A stretch of DNA of 64,000 nt from Chryseobacterium sp. ISL-6. GTDB taxonomy: Bacteria > Bacteroidota > Bacteroidia > Flavobacteriales > Weeksellaceae. The stretch is from NCBI RefSeq assembly GCF_018613715.1, contig NZ_JAGGPT010000010.1, positions 496,001-560,000 of the forward strand, given 5' to 3'. A model generated the notes under the pieces. The model was not told where the DNA came from. It did not search any database and saw nothing but the letters and a program-made list of their open reading frames with translations. Made by a program: the position numbers and the translations under genes. Below are positions 62,657 to 64,000 of this stretch, one piece after another; the stretch's first letter is position 1, and each line of letters begins with the position of its first letter.

Positions 62657-64000
62657 TTGGAAAATTTGCGGAATTTTATTCTAGTATTCTTGTTTCTAAT
62701 TATGGGCACATTGACAACAAATGCTCAAATTTTCTCATGGAAAAATCCCAATCTTCCAGAAGACACCATAAAAAAGGATAGTATTTTAGCTGCAAAGCTT
62801 GAACAGGATATTTTTGCCAAAGACACATTGGACTTTGTACGAACAAGAAACAGGATCATTGTAGATGAAGCGGTTCTTGCTAAAAATGATAAAAAGAGAT
62901 TTCTAGGGGAATTAAATTCAAAAGGTTCTATTATTCGTGGGATTACTTTTGGTAATAATCAGGGGCAGTCGGTACAGAGTTCAATGGATCTTCAGATCTC
63001 AGGAAGGCTTTCTAAAGATGTAACCATATTAGCCAGTATCTCAGATCACAATCTTCCCATTCAGGCAGATGGATATACGCAGACCCTGGAGGAATTTGAT
63101 AAAATCTATATGCAGCTTAATATAAAGGATAAATCAATTCTTAGAGCTGGTCATTTGGATTTGGTTGAAGCTAAAAACTATTTTTCAAAATATCAAAGGC
63201 GAAGCATGGGACTTCAGTTCCAAACCGAATTTGGACAAGATAACAAAACGTTTGTTGATGTTTCTATGGGAGTTGCACGAAGTGAGTTTCACAGAGTCCG
63301 TTTTCAGGGAGTTGAAGGTAACCAGGGGCCTTATCGTTTAACAGGTAAAAATGGAGAGCAATTTATTACTCTGATCTCCGGATCTGAACAGGTATTTATT
63401 GATGGTATTTTAATGAAACGTGGAGAGAACCAGGATTATACTATTAATTATAATACAGGAGAAGTTACTTTTACCAGTTTCAGACCTATTTTCCAACAGA
63501 ATTTCATCACCATTTCTTATAACTATACCAACAGAAACTATTCCAGATATCTATTCACCGGTAAGGTTGAACATAGAAGAGAAAAGATGAAAGTAGGTTT
63601 AAGCTGGTTCATGGAAAATGATAATAAAAATGCTCCACTGGCATTAAATTTATCTAAAGAGGATGAACAGATTTTGGCCAATGCCGGGAATGATCCTAAT
63701 TTGATGTACGCCCCGTCTGGAGTAATTACCGAATATGATGTTAATAAAATCCTATATCGTTTAGTTCAAAATTCCGGAGGAAGTAGTCATTATGAATTTT
63801 CCACGGCCCCCACTGAAACACTTTATCAGGTCTCTTTCACTTATTTCGGACCTAATCTTGGGGATTATAAATTATCCCAAACGACTAATAATGGTCGGGT
63901 TTTTGAATATGTGGGTCCTAATTCCGGAGATTACAGAGCTGTAAGAAAACTTCCTTCACCACAAAAATCGCAGGTGTTTTCAGCAAATTCTGAATTCTTA
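62657..64000 (+). CDS. Large outer-membrane-type beta-rich protein, partial (3' end outside window)
   Basis: A reading frame of 448 codons runs without a stop to the window edge. A TTG start (62657, or a second TTG at 62666) gives the signal peptide MENLRNFILVFLFLIMGT, then TTNAQ; an ATG at 62702 lies inside that hydrophobic stretch. The mature part is rich in alternating beta-strand patterns (GSIIRGITFGNNQGQSVQSS, SISDHNLPIQADGYTQTLEE, SYNYTNRNYSRYLFTG), like outer-membrane barrel proteins of Bacteroidetes. I do not recognise a named family. It is divergent from the T9SS cargo gene. Confidence 0.75.
   Translation, partial: MENLRNFILVFLFLIMGTLTTNAQIFSWKNPNLPEDTIKKDSILAAKLEQDIFAKDTLDFVRTRNRIIVDEAVLAKNDKKRFLGELNSKGSIIRGITFGNNQGQSVQSSMDLQISGRLSKDVTILASISDHNLPIQADGYTQTLEEFDKIYMQLNIKDKSILRAGHLDLVEAKNYFSKYQRRSMGLQFQTEFGQDNKTFVDVSMGVARSEFHRVRFQGVEGNQGPYRLTGKNGEQFITLISGSEQVFIDGILMKRGENQDYTINYNTGEVTFTSFRPIFQQNFITISYNYTNRNYSRYLFTGKVEHRREKMKVGLSWFMENDNKNAPLALNLSKEDEQILANAGNDPNLMYAPSGVITEYDVNKILYRLVQNSGGSSHYEFSTAPTETLYQVSFTYFGPNLGDYKLSQTTNNGRVFEYVGPNSGDYRAVRKLPSPQKSQVFSANSEFL

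Overview
The window is AT-rich DNA from a flavobacterium, most likely Chryseobacterium or a close Weeksellaceae relative. The reasons are: repeated matches to the Bacteroidetes -7 promoter box TAnnTTTG; several proteins ending in type IX secretion (T9SS) sorting domains; a T9SS plug protein; a flavastacin-like astacin protease; and small peptides with KKLxRxxLKxINGG leaders of the kind seen in Chryseobacterium. No phage, insertion sequence, CRISPR array or rRNA is visible.

Layout. 1-9.1 kb: astacin lipoprotein protease, Pif1-type helicase, gamma carbonic anhydrase-like protein, a NifU/Nfu - lipoprotein - ferrochelatase (hemH) run, and a secreted M4 protease. 9.4-11.3 kb: T9SS plug protein and a divergent metallo-beta-lactamase-fold hydrolase. 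11.6-17.8 kb: a trehalose locus (TonB receptor, GH37 trehalase, MFS permease, divergent AraC regulator). 18-25.4 kb: a thioredoxin-like protein, then a TetR regulator followed by a complete RND efflux operon, with four copies of a TTAAC-N3-GTTAG operator. 25.5-29.1 kb: miaA, yicC, gmk, nadA. 29.1-30.8 kb: seven short Cys-rich double-glycine-leader peptide genes on the minus strand. 31.8-39.0 kb: a threonine leader peptide and attenuator, then thrA-thrB-thrC-folB-DUF4403-RDD, followed by tRNA-Cys. 39.9-49.9 kb: a TPR/LuxR-like membrane regulator and three large T9SS cargo proteins. 50-57.7 kb: small membrane protein candidate, glycine-zipper lipoprotein, polytopic membrane protein, aroC, two thioredoxin-fold proteins, a DUF1232 protein, and a fused OPRT-OMPDC (UMP synthase). 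57.8-64 kb: an M1-peptidase-like protein with a C-terminal barrel, two T9SS cargo proteins sharing a near-identical tail, and the 5' part of a large outer-membrane-type protein running off the end.

Most notable points. (1) The peptide cluster: six of the seven share a six-cysteine core, lie in about three transcription units, and have no maturation or export gene nearby. (2) A 33-codon leader peptide ending in a run of Ile/Thr codons lies directly upstream of thrABC, followed by mutually exclusive hairpins, which is the classic arrangement for ribosome-mediated attenuation. (3) The TetR operator array shows both autoregulation and control of the efflux operon. Several genes start less than about 12 nt from their -7 box, so their messages should be leaderless or nearly so.

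Functions are assigned by recognising motifs and family resemblance by eye; no database search was run.
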